From Fremontodendron californicum (Eukaryota > Streptophyta > Magnoliopsida > Malvales > Malvaceae), in contig JAULJL010000018.1 in NCBI GenBank assembly GCA_030761205.1, positions 11,366,501 through 11,430,500 of the forward strand: a stretch of DNA of 64,000 nucleotides, read 5' to 3'. The notes beneath the pieces are model-generated. The model had not been told where the DNA came from and did not search any database. It saw only the letters and a program-made list of their open reading frames with translations. Below, one piece after another: positions 10,671 through 21,242 of this stretch (position 1 is its first letter; every line of letters starts with the position of its first letter). Made by a program: the position numbers and the translations under genes.

Positions 10671-12086
10671 CTAAGTGGCCTTCCATTGATCGATAAGCTC
10701 CGGTGTCAAAATACCATCACGGATAAAACTTTCAATCATTTCCTTCAGTTGTCTGCATTTTTCAGTTGAATGCCCAACTACCCCTAGGTGATAATCACAC
10801 TTGCTGTCAGGGTCATAACTCCTTGCTGATGGATTCGGAGCTATTTTCAAAGGTACCGGGGTAAGGTACTGATTCTTTATTAGTAATGGCAGTAAGTCAG
10901 GGATGGGGATTGGAATTCTTTCTTGATTTTCTCGCGGTCGTTTTCTAGAAGTAGGCCTTGTTGCAAGGGCTGGTATAGGATTAGGTGTTTGGGTAGGTAG
11001 GTAAGGATAAAGGCTTGGAGATACCTCAGTAGGGTAACATGATTGGTATGAGGGAAATTGGGAATATGGGATGAAATCTTCCATAGTTTGGACATCTTCC
11101 TCTTTCTTTCTTGGTGCCTTATTTCTCTCGGTATTGGATGTTCCTTCTCTTTCAAGTTTCCCATTCTTGATAGCATTCTCAATCATCTCCCCTGAAATTA
11201 CCATGTCCGCAAAATTCTTCGAAGCATTGCCGACAAGTCTGTCATAGTACGGGGCGTGCAGTGTATTCACAAAAAGGATAGTGATTTCCTTTTGTGTCAA
11301 GGGCGGTTGTATTTGGGCAGCCAGGCTCATCCACCGTTGTGCATATTCTTTGAAGCTCTCAGTAGCTTTTTTCTCCATATTTTGCAAAGTGAGACGATCA
11401 AGTGTCCTGTCGGTCATATGCTTGTACTGGTTTAGAAAAGCCCCAGCCAAATCATTCCAAGAGCGAATCTGATCCTTGCTCAACTGACTATACCACCTAA
11501 TTGCGGACCCGCTGAGGCTATCCTGAAAGCAGTGAATCAAAAGCTTATCATTATCTATCTGACTTGTCATCTTTCGGCAGAACATAGTGATGTGGGCTGA
11601 TGGATCGGTCGTCCCGTCATATTTCACAAAGTCAGGGATCTTGAACTTAGGAGGAATGACTAAATCGAGGATCAAGCATCGTTCTTTCGCCTCCACACTC
11701 CCGAATACATCTTTTCTTTCTATTGCCCGGAGCCTTTCATCTAACAACTGATATTTCCCTTGGGAATCTGCCAACTCAACCTCATTTACTGCAACCCTTT
11801 TCAACTTTGCCTGTTCAGCCGGATCATCTGATTTTAGGACATTGACGGGGTTAACAGTGTTCTGGGCATCACTTATTGCTACCTCATCTTGGCCCTTTTG
11901 TACCTCTAACCCTTCTCCGGCGACAAAGTTTTCGGTGTATCCTTTTCCCTTCATTACAGCAGACATTAGCTCCATCAGTTTAGTCATCTGATCCTTAGAT
12001 TCTGCTTGAAATTTTGCTAGCTGTTCTCGCAATTCTCTCTGTTCCCTTTCCATTTTTTCCATTCGGGCAACTTGTTCATCCTCCAT
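10671..12086 (-). CDS. gag: Gag polyprotein of element C (Ogre/Tat-type), intact
   Basis: This 471-codon ORF starts MEDEQVARMEKMEREQ. Residues 1-45 look like a coiled coil rich in E, R, Q and L. A retrotransposon-gag capsid domain spans about 140-310, with the IPDFVKYDGTTDP block at 150-162 and W-rich helices after it. A Pro/Tyr-rich linker covers about 335-415. A zinc knuckle of CX2HX5HX4C type lies at 430-444. It would assemble the cytoplasmic particle and bind element RNA. The start ATG follows a conserved TTTTAATACAG/G that could be a splice acceptor, also present before F's gag. It ends without entering protease or RT. Homologous Gag remains are in A (29843-30826) and F (50732-52186), which are both broken; this copy has no lesion. 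Confidence 0.9.
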   Translation of the reverse strand: MEDEQVARMEKMEREQRELREQLAKFQAESKDQMTKLMELMSAVMKGKGYTENFVAGEGLEVQKGQDEVAISDAQNTVNPVNVLKSDDPAEQAKLKRVAVNEVELADSQGKYQLLDERLRAIERKDVFGSVEAKERCLILDLVIPPKFKIPDFVKYDGTTDPSAHITMFCRKMTSQIDNDKLLIHCFQDSLSGSAIRWYSQLSKDQIRSWNDLAGAFLNQYKHMTDRTLDRLTLQNMEKKATESFKEYAQRWMSLAAQIQPPLTQKEITILFVNTLHAPYYDRLVGNASKNFADMVISGEMIENAIKNGKLEREGTSNTERNKAPRKKEEDVQTMEDFIPYSQFPSYQSCYPTEVSPSLYPYLPTQTPNPIPALATRPTSRKRPRENQERIPIPIPDLLPLLIKNQYLTPVPLKIAPNPSARSYDPDSKCDYHLGVVGHSTEKCRQLKEMIESFIRDGILTPELIDQWKAT

Positions 12087-12916
12087 AGCACCGGCCTGTA
12101 TTAAAAGTGTACTCAGTACTTCTTCTGATTTGAAATGGAAATTCTTTCAAAGACTCCTAAAGCCAAGCCAACTTCTATTTTATTTCCCCCAAATGTATGT
12201 CATGATGAATGAGCCATGAATGCAATTTCATGCATGTGAAGCCTAAACAATATGATGTATGGATATGTACAATGGAAACATGCTGACCATATATGTGATA
12301 AATGCAATCACAATGCCAACATGTTGCAAACAAAGAATAAACAAATCAACACATGGATATATGCAATGACTGATCATGTGCATTTTAGCATGTTTCCCAA
12401 TGAATGATCATATATCCTATGAATGCAACACGGTGTCAATTATGATACATGCAAACAATGAATGATTGATATAGAGTATATACAAAGAAAATCATGCTAA
12501 CCATGTGTGTCATGAATGCGACCTAATGCTAACATGATGTATGTAATAAGCAAATTAATGCATGAACATATACAAAGAAATTATGCTGACTATGTTTGTT
12601 ATAAATGCAACCTGACAAATAATTGATGGGATGCAAAATGCAAAGGGGAAGATATCACGGAGGAAATAAGAATCGGAGGAACTTAATCATCAACATCTTA
12701 TAAATTTGAAGCATACTCAATTCATTCCCATATCAATGTTCACAATGGTATAAACCATGTTTTACAAAATTTGAGCAGTAGTTAAAACTGTCTTTACAAG
12801 CACTTTATTCTTCCTAGCATCCTAAGGCTATAAGAGCCGGCTACTGAAAAAGTGAAATCCTATTACATCATATAAGACCGAAGTCTTTCCACTTCAATGC
12901 TGTAAATCTCCCAATC
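12087..12916 (-). other. Spacer between C's two gag-like ORFs
   Basis: Part of the spacer (about 12180-12640) is made of diverged repeats rich in ATGCATG, CATGTATG and ACCATG. They resemble those ahead of F's gag (50120-50600) and at 13880-14260. The segment next to gag (12087-12170) matches F 50636-50731 closely. About 12640-12916 has no recognisable content. Confidence 0.6.
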
Positions 12917-13867
12917 CTAATGGCGTTTTCCCAGTCCTTTATCAATCAGTGTCGTTGGATCCAACCACTTGGCATCTATGAGAGCTTGCACTTTCCTTTT
13001 GACTGCTATACAATCTTCGATGCTATGGCCAACAATTCCACAGTGATAATCACATCTTTCATTTGGATTATACCACATTGGATATGGTGGTAACAGGGGT
13101 TTCAATGGGACACAGGCAACCATGTGATTTTGGATCAGTATAGGGAGGAGCTCTTGGTAGCTGATTGGAATGGGATCAAAATGCATTTGGGTCTTATTCT
13201 GGGATCGTTTCTTAGTCACACATAGCCTAGGAGTTGGGGCACTTGGTGGTAGCACTAAGGTTCGAACCGGAGTGTTTACATGGGGATGTGGCGGAACAGC
13301 ATGGTAAGGGTATGGATTTGGACACGGGGCCTTTGGAGGTTGTACATAGCTCGAGGTTCCTATCTCAGGTACTGGATAAGGTGATTGATGAGGGAAATAG
13401 TATGAACTGGTAGTTGGTAACGATGGAGTCGGATTCAGGAATCCCGTAGTGGTCGTCCCAATGGACGATTGGACCATAGTAGGGTGGGGATACTGGTTTG
13501 GACCTAGAACAGTTTGCAGGTATGGTACTGGATTCGAGGTTTCTGTCTTTGGTATCAGGCTTTCAGGTTTAATTATTTTCATGATTTTGTCCACAATTTC
13601 ATCAGGATTGCAACCTTTGTGGCATTGACAAGTGCAGGATCCAGCAAGGATTGTATGTTTTGGACCTAATGGTTTTGGTTGATCCGAAGATGATGCGAAG
13701 CCCTGAGAAAGTTCACCTTTACTGTTACCCATATCCTCAACCATTTTCAGCAATTTGGCAAGTTGTTCCTTCACTTCTCGGATTTCATGTCCATATTCAT
13801 CTTGATTGCGTTCCAAAGCACCCAATCGTTCCTCCGATTCATTCCTCATATCTCGAACCCCTTTCAT
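12917..13867 (-). CDS. Second gag-like ORF of element C: coiled coil, proline-rich linker, zinc knuckle, no capsid domain
   Basis: This 316-codon open frame lies upstream of gag in the same sense. Residues 1-45 (MKGVRDMRNESEERLGALER onward) are charged and heptad-like. About residues 78-90 carry a Cys-rich CTCQCHKGC. Residues 110-235 are Pro/Tyr/Thr-rich. The C-terminal part has the block before the knuckle (LLPILIQNHMVACVPLKPL) and a CX2HX5HX4C knuckle at 272-286, then KRKVQALIDAKWL. The last ~85 residues line up with the Gag C-terminus of C and F, but the PDF-KYDGT capsid region is absent. I infer an RNA-binding accessory protein. It could instead be a diverged gag from another family carried as passenger. 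Its function is not known to me. Confidence 0.75.
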   Translation of the reverse strand: MKGVRDMRNESEERLGALERNQDEYGHEIREVKEQLAKLLKMVEDMGNSKGELSQGFASSSDQPKPLGPKHTILAGSCTCQCHKGCNPDEIVDKIMKIIKPESLIPKTETSNPVPYLQTVLGPNQYPHPTMVQSSIGTTTTGFLNPTPSLPTTSSYYFPHQSPYPVPEIGTSSYVQPPKAPCPNPYPYHAVPPHPHVNTPVRTLVLPPSAPTPRLCVTKKRSQNKTQMHFDPIPISYQELLPILIQNHMVACVPLKPLLPPYPMWYNPNERCDYHCGIVGHSIEDCIAVKRKVQALIDAKWLDPTTLIDKGLGKRH

Positions 13868-14629
13868 GCAAATGAAAATGTCATGAGATTAAGATTATGA
13901 ATGTACACGCTCTATTCCTATGTGCATGAATAAATTGATGATTAATGCATGAACATATACAGAGAAATTATGATGACTATGTATGCTATGGATGCAATTT
14001 AATGCCAGGTATATACAGATAATGACTATGCATGTCATAAACGTGTCCTACAATGAATGACCATGCATGCTATGATGTCAAAATGATACATGCTAAGAAT
14101 AAATGAATTAATACAAAGGTAGGTACAAAGAATGACCATGTATATCACAAATGTATTCTACAATGAATAATCATGCATGTTATGACTGTAACACGATGTC
14201 AAAATGACACAAATAAATTAACCAATGATTACACGAAATTGGTGGGACCTAAATCTTGATTATTCAAAAATCTCATTATGCAATATTTGCCTCCTAATTT
14301 ATGATTTTTTTTTTTAACATGCTTTTTTTTTGTGTTTTTTTTTTTTTATTTATGAAAAACCAATCACATTATTTTCAAAAGAATTTCAGGGTGGATCCCA
14401 CTATGGTACCATATGCAAATGTTCATGTGACACTACCGGTTTTATGAAATCATCAAATGAAATTACCAACTGTTTATTGCAAAGAATGAGATCAATAACA
14501 CAACCAAAAATGTACATGCTCTATTCACACATGTATGAAATGTGCAACATGCAAAATGCTTGAAAAAAGATTTTTTTTTTTAAAAAAAACAGCTAATGAA
14601 CATCTGCCCCAGCAATATTTGCTTATTTA
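13868..14629 (-). other. Repeat-rich leader segment of element C
   Basis: This holds diverged repeats (ACCATGCATGC, TATACAGA, AATGAATGA types), a T run at 14307-14350 and A/T runs near 14570. The repeats resemble those at 12180-12640, so the 316-codon ORF sits between two blocks of the same repeat family. No ORF of note. Confidence 0.55.
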
Positions 14630-15110
14630 GGCATCACGATGTCTTCGAGGCGGAGTATCACATTTATTACGGGCGATGTACGTACATCGTTGCCCGATCT
14701 ACCACACTTATTCGGAGTGTAAAATAGGTAACAAAAGGTTTAGAACTGTCCCTCTATGTGTTCCTATTTTCGGTATATCTAACGAAAATCCGGCATGGCT
14801 TCGCCTAGGTTCACTATATGAGGGTGAATCGGTTCTAAGGCTCCGAATTGTTCCTCACTGTCGCCGGTGAAGGCTAGTAAGGCACCCCGATAAAAGCGGG
14901 TTCAATTCGTTTGAGTATATTTTCCTATGCCCATGCGGAGGATCATCACGAAGGCATTAGGTACTTTATACTCCGAAAGTGTTTCACTAGCCCATACGGA
15001 GGATCAATCACGAAGGCGTAGTTACTTTACTCCCACTTAAAAGGACGGAACTCGGGTATAGGATTCATGTTATGCAAATGCACGTGTAGTGTGTGTGGAG
15101 GAATAATAAA
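14630..15110 (-). other. Conserved Ogre-type 5' leader block, copy in C
   Basis: This is strongly similar to A 21546-22010 and F 49195-49690, including GGTGCCTTACTAG, GCATTTGCATAACATGAA and paired GGAGGATCA-CACGAAGGC segments. Conservation runs through stops on both strands, so it looks like a functional RNA leader (packaging, dimerisation or translation) rather than coding sequence. An antisense ORF at 14676-14870 is a by-product. Confidence 0.65.
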
Positions 15111-15400
15111 CCTTTCACCACCTATTCTACAAACCTTATTCTAAATGCCCTAGCAATTAAAACATTCAAGAATAGTGTAACGCATTAACCAACAAGCAAT
15201 TATAATATACAACCTTAAATAACTAGAGAACAAAAATAAAATGCATGCACATGAGTATGAACATATTTAAAAATAATTTATTATTTTCAAAATTCTCCTT
15301 ATTAAAAAAATGTGGGAATTAAAATCAAATACCAATTAAACCAACAAAAACCAAGACTTTGATAATACACGACTAATTCTAGGCCTGACTCTCTAATATG

Positions 15401-15418
15401 TCCCCAGTGGAGTCGCCA
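15401..15418 (-). other. Primer binding site of element C (tRNA-Arg type)
   Basis: The plus strand is TCCCCAGTGGAGTCGCCA. It matches the 3' end of plant tRNA-Arg (TCCCCAGCGGAGTCGCCA as I know it) with one difference. It lies three bases from the LTR edge at 15422. A tRNA-Arg primer is reported for Ogre-type elements. Confidence 0.8.
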
Positions 15419-15421
15419 AGC

Positions 15422-18400
15422 TGTCGCAACCTAAAAAAAAAATAACGACGAGTCTCATCGCAAGACTTTATTATTCGTTAGGCGTGACATTAAAAAAAAT
15501 CGAGGAAAAGTCGACTTAATTCCTCTAGAAAAATGAAGGTTTTGAAAATGACCTTAAAAAAGACATGGAGTCGCCACCAATCTTTTTTAGCTAGGTGTGA
15601 TCGGCCACCTATTAAAACCGGTTTTATAAAAATATTTTAAAAATTAATTAAAATATTTTTAAAACCAATTTCAAGTCTGCGTTAAAACCAGAGAAATCAA
15701 AGAAACGGGTTCGGGAGTCGGTTACGTGTGGGGAAGGATTAGCACCCCCACAACGCCCGTATAAATCGGTACCTTATTAATCGTGTGTTATCTCAAGTCT
15801 CGGTAAAAAGTTGGTTTTAAATTTAGTATTTCAAGTTAATTCCCAATTTAAAGAAAAATAATTCCATTTTTTTATTGAAAATGATCCGGAATTTATAAAT
15901 TCAAAATTTTCCTATATTCCCCAACAAACGTGGCAAAATATAGAAATTTTTATTAGTTTTGGAAAACTTTCCGAATCATTCTCTTTTTTGAAAGAAAGAT
16001 ATTCCTTTATTAATGATAATTGATGATATTCCCTCCAGCAAACCCGGTAGAGAACTCATGAATTATTTTAACTCGGGAATATCTTTATATTTTTTTATTG
16101 AAAACCATTATCTTTTTTTGGAAACATTTAAAAGAAATGAATATGTATATGCATGACATAAATAAAATGACATAGTACAGTCTAAATAATATAATGCAAC
16201 CTAAATGACATGACAAATATGAATGGTATGGCATATAATTTAAATGACATGGAATAAAATAATGCTATCATATAATATGCATGAAAATAAAAATGCAATG
16301 CATGAAATGTATTTTTTTCCTTTTATTAAGGAAATCCGTATATCTAAAAAGATATCCGGCTACCTTAGGAAAATATGTCAAATTAAATATTCTAAAACCA
16401 AAATACTTTGTGATTGTTTGAAAACAATTTTGAGAAGCTTGAATAAAAACTGGGCTAAAATTTTTTTTAAATGGCTCTAATTTCCTAAGTTTAAAAATCC
16501 GGACTTGACTACCCTTAACCCGAGACTTGAAAAACCATTTTTAGAGTTTAAAAAGGCTTAGAAACTACCCTAAGTCAGTAGCTAACCCTCCTAATCAGCC
16601 CACTCTAAGTAAATTAACCAAAACAGAAAAATGGTTTCTCTTTAAATTCAATTCTGACTCCACTGTCCAGTTTTAATCCACGATTTTTTACCCTATTTTT
16701 AAAAATTCCAAAAATTCTGAACAAAATACTGGAGACTCAGGACATGTAAAACTATACGAGAAAAAATCGGCTTAATTTTCGAATCAAAGATGAATTCCCA
16801 GAAAAATCAGAGATATATGAGTTTTTGGAGGAGAAAAAAAACTGCTTTGTTTTTCTTTAAATTCAATTCTGACTCCACTGTCCAGTTTTAATCCACGATT
16901 TTTTACCCTATTTTTAAAAATTCCAAAAATTCTGAAAAAATTACTGGAGACTCAGGACATGTATAAATACACGATAAAAAATCGGCTTAATTTTCTGATC
17001 AAAAATGAATTCCCAGAAAAATCAGAGATGTACGAGTTTTTGGAGGAGAAAAAACTGCTTTGTTTTTCTTTAAATTCAATTCTGACTCCACTGTCCAGTT
17101 TTAATCCACGATTTTTTACCCTATTTCTAAAAATTCTAAAAATTCTGAAAAAATTACTGGAGACTCAGGACATGTAAAACTACACGATAAAAAATCGGCT
17201 TAATTTTCTGATCAAAGATGAATTCCCAGAAAAATCAGAGATGTACGAGTTTTTTGGAGGAGAAAAAAAACTGCTTTGCCAGCACATTTTTTTGTCTTTG
17301 ATAAAATCATTTAAAAATCAAAGTAAAAATATTTGAAACTCATAAAATGACTTGAAAGCAGTAGCTAGGACTTTTTGAAAGTTAGATAAAAAATGACTAA
17401 GTAAAAAAAATCACAAAGGTAGAATAATCAACTTGACAAACTTAATTTTCCACAAGTGTGCTCAAGAGAGCATGACTTTGAACCATCAATTGGCTCAAGT
17501 CATTATTCAAGTGGTATGAACATGAAATGCATGAAATAATGCAGCAAACATAATGCATGAAATGCATGGATTTAAAACTAAATATAAGGAAAATACATGA
17601 CATAAATAATATGGCCTAGACCTAACATGAACTTGCATGGCAATAAATGCAACCTAGACCTAAGATATGCATGGCATTTTCACAAACACAAGGCATGCTT
17701 AATTCAAAAATCCAACCAAATATCATGCAAATGCAAAAATCTAACAACTAGCATGACAAAAATACAACACACAATGCAAAACACATGGAGTAGCCAAATG
17801 GCCTCAAGCTCCAACAAGCATGGCATTTTCACAAACACTTGGTATGCTAGCATGAAAAACTAAGTCATAACACAAAAATCACACAAGCATTTTCACAAAC
17901 ACCTAATATACCAAATCTAAAACATGCTCACTAAGATATAAAACAAGAATCATGCAAAGAATCACACAAGCATTTTCACAAACACTTAATATGCTAACTC
18001 TAAAACATGCTCAAATTTAAACAACATGAAAACAGAAAATTAAAAATGCAAAAACATGATATCTAAGACATAAATGGCAACAAACAAAGCAACCAAATTA
18101 AATATAACTTAAGAACATGAAATAACATAACACTTAAAACATCAAAAACAAAGAAAATAGCATAAACAATATGGTAAAATGAATTGAAACAACAACTTAA
18201 AATAAATAATGTAGGCCATTTGGCCATGGTGAGTTTATTGTAAAAACAAAATGTAAAAAAAAATATACTTAAGAAAGGAAATGAAGGAAGAACAAGAAAC
18301 ATTATTTTAAAATGAAAACTCACCAAGTAGAGATTAAAATAGCAAAAAACAAGAATAGAAAATGAAAGTGCAAGAGTTGGTGCTCAAGAGCAACCTCAAG

Positions 18401-19128
18401 AAGCTAATATTTCAAGCTTTTCTCTTCAAACTTTCCTTTTTTTCTAAACTTTTCTTTTTTTGCTCTCAACCAAGAAGATAAAAACTAAGAAAAACTAAGA
18501 GAAATCAGCCAAAATGGAAAAGAAGAAACCAAAATCTGCCTCCCCCCCTCTTAGGGCTAGCCTTAATGCATGGTTATATAGCCTCCAAGATGTTGTCATT
18601 TTTGTGTAACCTAATTTCCATCAAATGGCCAATAATTCAAGATGAAAAGTCATGAAATTACCACCTTTAGATTAGCATCTCAGCCCTCTCAAATTACCCG
18701 TAGTCAGTGCTTATCTTTCATTTGGAACCTTCAATTTCGACCAGTTTGATCGTTTAAGCACTTTTCCCCAAATTTCTCGGATTAGGGTTTCCTTTCTACT
18801 GAATCTCCAAATCCCAACTTCCAAACTCCATATCTTTCAATGTAGACCTCGGATTATCAAAATTCTTTCGCCATTTTTCAATTGAACTTAAAATCTTGAT
18901 TTTGAAAGTGGGTTGACTTTTTCAGTAGTTGACTTTCTGGGGTTGACTTTTTCGGGGTTGACTTTTTCGGGGTTGACTTTTTTCAAGTTTGACTTTTTGT
19001 GCTCGCCCTCTTAAACTAAGTCTCGGAGTACCACCTGCAGGATGAAAACAGTCTTTTTACACTTGGGAACATCAATATGGGAAGAAAACATACCTGTTTA
19101 GTGGTCCGGACAAAATTAGGTGTCTACA
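15422..19128 (-). repeat. Element C 5' LTR (3707 bp) with a 1.1-kb U3 deletion
   Basis: This matches 1397-6177 almost base for base. It lacks the 1104 bp equivalent to 4673-5776; the junction is at ATTAC (18693-18697), a 5-bp sequence found at both deletion ends in the complete copy. It has a 15-bp extra GGGGTTGACTTTTTC unit near 18960 and a 15-bp insertion near 19078. The candidate TATA box is at 18574-18580, so the deletion starts only about 115 bp upstream of it, inside the promoter-bearing U3. Confidence 0.93.
18574..18580 (-). promoter_or_regulatory. Candidate TATA box of the C promoter (5' LTR)
   Basis: The minus strand is TATATAA, identical to the 3' LTR copy. Transcription would run towards lower coordinates into R, U5 and the PBS. 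The 1.1-kb deletion just upstream may have altered promoter strength. Confidence 0.5.
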
Positions 19129-19925
19129 AAAAGAAATGTAAGAAGCATAAGTAAATAAAAAAAGAAAACTAGAGAAAGGAAAGAAGAAGAAAACTTAGAG
19201 AATTTTATTACAATGGCTAATATCCTACCAATGTATCTTTAATGCTCATCCAAGGCCCTCTATTTATACACATTTTGGAGAGCTAAATGAAAAGAGACAA
19301 GCTTTATAAATTTCAAAGGTAGGTATAATAGGTGGGTGCATTTTTCTAACAATTTTCGTCATATTGTATGACAATTCTGATCAGCCAGCTTGATGGTCGA
19401 TTTTGTCAATGTTGGAGGCTCGATCTGATCAAATGGTCTTCTAGAAAAATATACCCCTATCAGTTACGGATCCATAGCCGTTAGAATCAGATCATTTTCT
19501 CATGTGGATCGGAAGATATGGTCAAAATACCAAAACAGGTCAGCACAGACGTCATTGCACATCAGCCAACTTGATGGTCGATTTCGCTAGGGAAAACGAC
19601 TCCGTTTCAAGAAGTGTAAAACATGAAAAAGATAGATATGCCTCTTAAATTTGCACTGTAAAAAATTCAGCCTTATTGCTTCAGTGAAACTCCAGATATA
19701 GCGGATATGGCAAAAGGTGTCGGAACTGGAACTGAACTGGATTTGCCCTTAATTGTTGATTTAACCTAGTAATCTGAAATCACTCAAAGAAACTCGTGAA
19801 AAACACCAAATTACATAAAAATATAAAATATCATAAACACAATTAGACTAAGCAATAATAACTCGTATTTGACACAAAACAATAATAAAACATAACTAAG
19901 AACTATATAATTATACGAGTTATCA
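19129..19925 (-). mobile_element. Element B 5' LTR, right part
   Basis: This resumes with AAAAG (the right target-site copy of C) and ends CGAGTTATCA, the same end as LTR E. The following bases AGTAC (19926-19930) are the probable target-site copy of B: A's other LTR has an uninterrupted AGTACAGTAATATTTT at 42183-42198 at this point. A minus-strand TATAAATAG (19260-19268) is the promoter candidate. No gene is seen. Confidence 0.85.
19260..19268 (-). promoter_or_regulatory. TATA box of B's LTR
   Basis: TATAAATAG on the minus strand, followed by GAGGGCC. It lies in the same relative part of the LTR as the boxes of E (34764-34771) and H (56340-56347). Confidence 0.55.
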
Positions 19926-21221
19926 AGTACGGTAATATTTTCAAACATATGTCATTTATGTGATTCCTCACATGAAAAATCCATGAAAATGAATTTCAAA
20001 ATAATGATGTGTGCATATTCCATGATCATGCATATTCCATGATATCTACATTTGCCATCTTAATCATGCAAATTCTATGTTTATGAATAATCCATGATGA
20101 TGTCATTTTATGATCTAATATTCATGTTGCCATTTTGATCATGATGTGATTGTGAATGTTCTATGATGATGTCATTTTTATGATTGGTGCTTATGTCATA
20201 TATGCCATGTTATGTAGGCCACCTCATGAAATATTTGCCATGTCATAAATCATATGCCATGTCATGAGTTACCATGCTATGTATGTCATGCCATGTCATA
20301 AATTTCCTTGCCATGTCATGAGTTATTTGCCATATCATATATGCGATGTCATAAGTTATTTGTTTTGTTATGTATGCCATGTCATTAATTCTTTGCCATG
20401 TTGTAATAAAGTTGCCATGCCGTGTATGCCATGTCATAACAAAATGTTTACCCTGCCATAACAATTATGCATGTTGTTTAATTTATATTTGTACCTTAGT
20501 CATAATTTATATATTCATGGTCATTTTTTTATATATTGTTTTTAATACATAAAAATTAATGATTTTTAACAAAATAAGGTTATTCCCAAGTTAAAATAAT
20601 TCATGAGTTCTTTGCTGGGTCTGCCGGAGAGGATATCATGAATTATCATTAATAATGGAATATCATTTTTTTTAAAATGAGGGTGATTCGGAGAATTCCA
20701 AAATAAATAAAAGTTTCTCTATTTTGCCGGGTCTGTCGGGAATAATGGAAAAAAATTTCATTAATAAATTACGAATCACTTTCATATAATATGATTGTTT
20801 TTTTTTTTTAAAATAATAGAAAACTGTTCTTAAATATCAAATATAAAACCGACTTTCACTAAGACTCGAGATAACACATGATTAATAAGGTACCGCTTTA
20901 TACGGGCGTTGTGAGGGTGCTAATCCTTCCCCACGCATAACCGACTCCCAAACCCGCTTTTGATTTCTCTCTGGTTTAAAGCGTAGATTTTGAAACTAGT
21001 TTTAAAAAAATGTTTTAATTAATTTTAAAATGTTTTACATAAACTGTTTTTAATAGGTGACCACTTACACCTAGTCAAAAAAAATTGGTGGGAACTCCAT
21101 TTCTTTTCTGAGGTTGTTTTTGAAACCCTTTATTTTATTTAAGAGGAATTAAGTCGTCTTTTCCTCTTTTTCCTACACTTAACATCATCTAGCGAGTCCC
21201 GCAATGGGACACGTTATGACA
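19926..21221 (+). repeat. Element A 5' LTR, 3' portion (1296 bp)
   Basis: Similar throughout to the end of A's 3' LTR (42183-43526), differing by roughly 4% over the first 280 bases plus indels. It ends TTATGACA two bases before the PBS region. It contains many CCATGTCAT/ATGCCATG subrepeats at 20200-20470, fewer than in the partner LTR. The rest of this LTR lies left of the window beyond B. Its 3' end resembles the inverse of C's LTR, so A and C are distant relatives in opposite orientation. Confidence 0.85.
20200..20470. repeat. Short CCATGTCAT subrepeats in A's 5' LTR
   Basis: Irregular 20-30 bp units built on GCCATGTCATGAGTTATTT. The 3' LTR has a larger set at 42430-42770. The ORFs on both strands here are products of the repeats. 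Confidence 0.75.
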
Positions 21222-21224
21222 GCT

Positions 21225-21242
21225 TGGCGACTCCACTAGGGA
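21225..21242 (+). other. Primer binding site of element A (tRNA-Arg type)
   Basis: TGGCGACTCCACTAGGGA is the complement of the plant tRNA-Arg 3' end with two differences. It starts three bases after the LTR end at 21221. Confidence 0.8.

Larger units (their letters stand above)
1397..19128 (-). mobile_element. Element C: complete young non-autonomous Ogre-related LTR retrotransposon
   Basis: The boundaries are TGTCGC at 1397 and TCTACA at 19128, flanked by the 5-bp direct repeat AAAAG (1392-1396 and 19129-19133), so this is an intact insertion into B's LTR. In minus-strand order it has 5' LTR (15422-19128), tRNA-Arg PBS, conserved leader, a 316-codon gag-like ORF, a 471-codon gag ORF, a long 3' UTR with tandem repeats, PPT and 3' LTR (1397-6177). 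No protease, RT, RNase H or integrase is present, so transposition would need Pol from a related autonomous element. Across about 3.67 kb of comparable LTR I noticed five substitutions (2939, 3570, 3667, 4184 and 5902 versus their partners) and two short indels, which means very recent insertion. The tRNA-Arg primer, large LTRs and Gag type place it near Ogre/Tat. Confidence 0.93.

Noticed and set aside
14676..14870. Antisense ORF sharing NENPAWLRLGS-like residues with an ORF at 49429-49647
   Set aside because: Nucleotide similarity extends equally beyond the stop codons and the ORF is antisense to the element; it is a shadow of the conserved leader.
20243..20552. Met/Cys/His-rich ORFs on both strands (also 42422-42724)
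   Set aside because: Translations of CCATGTCAT subrepeats in A's LTRs.
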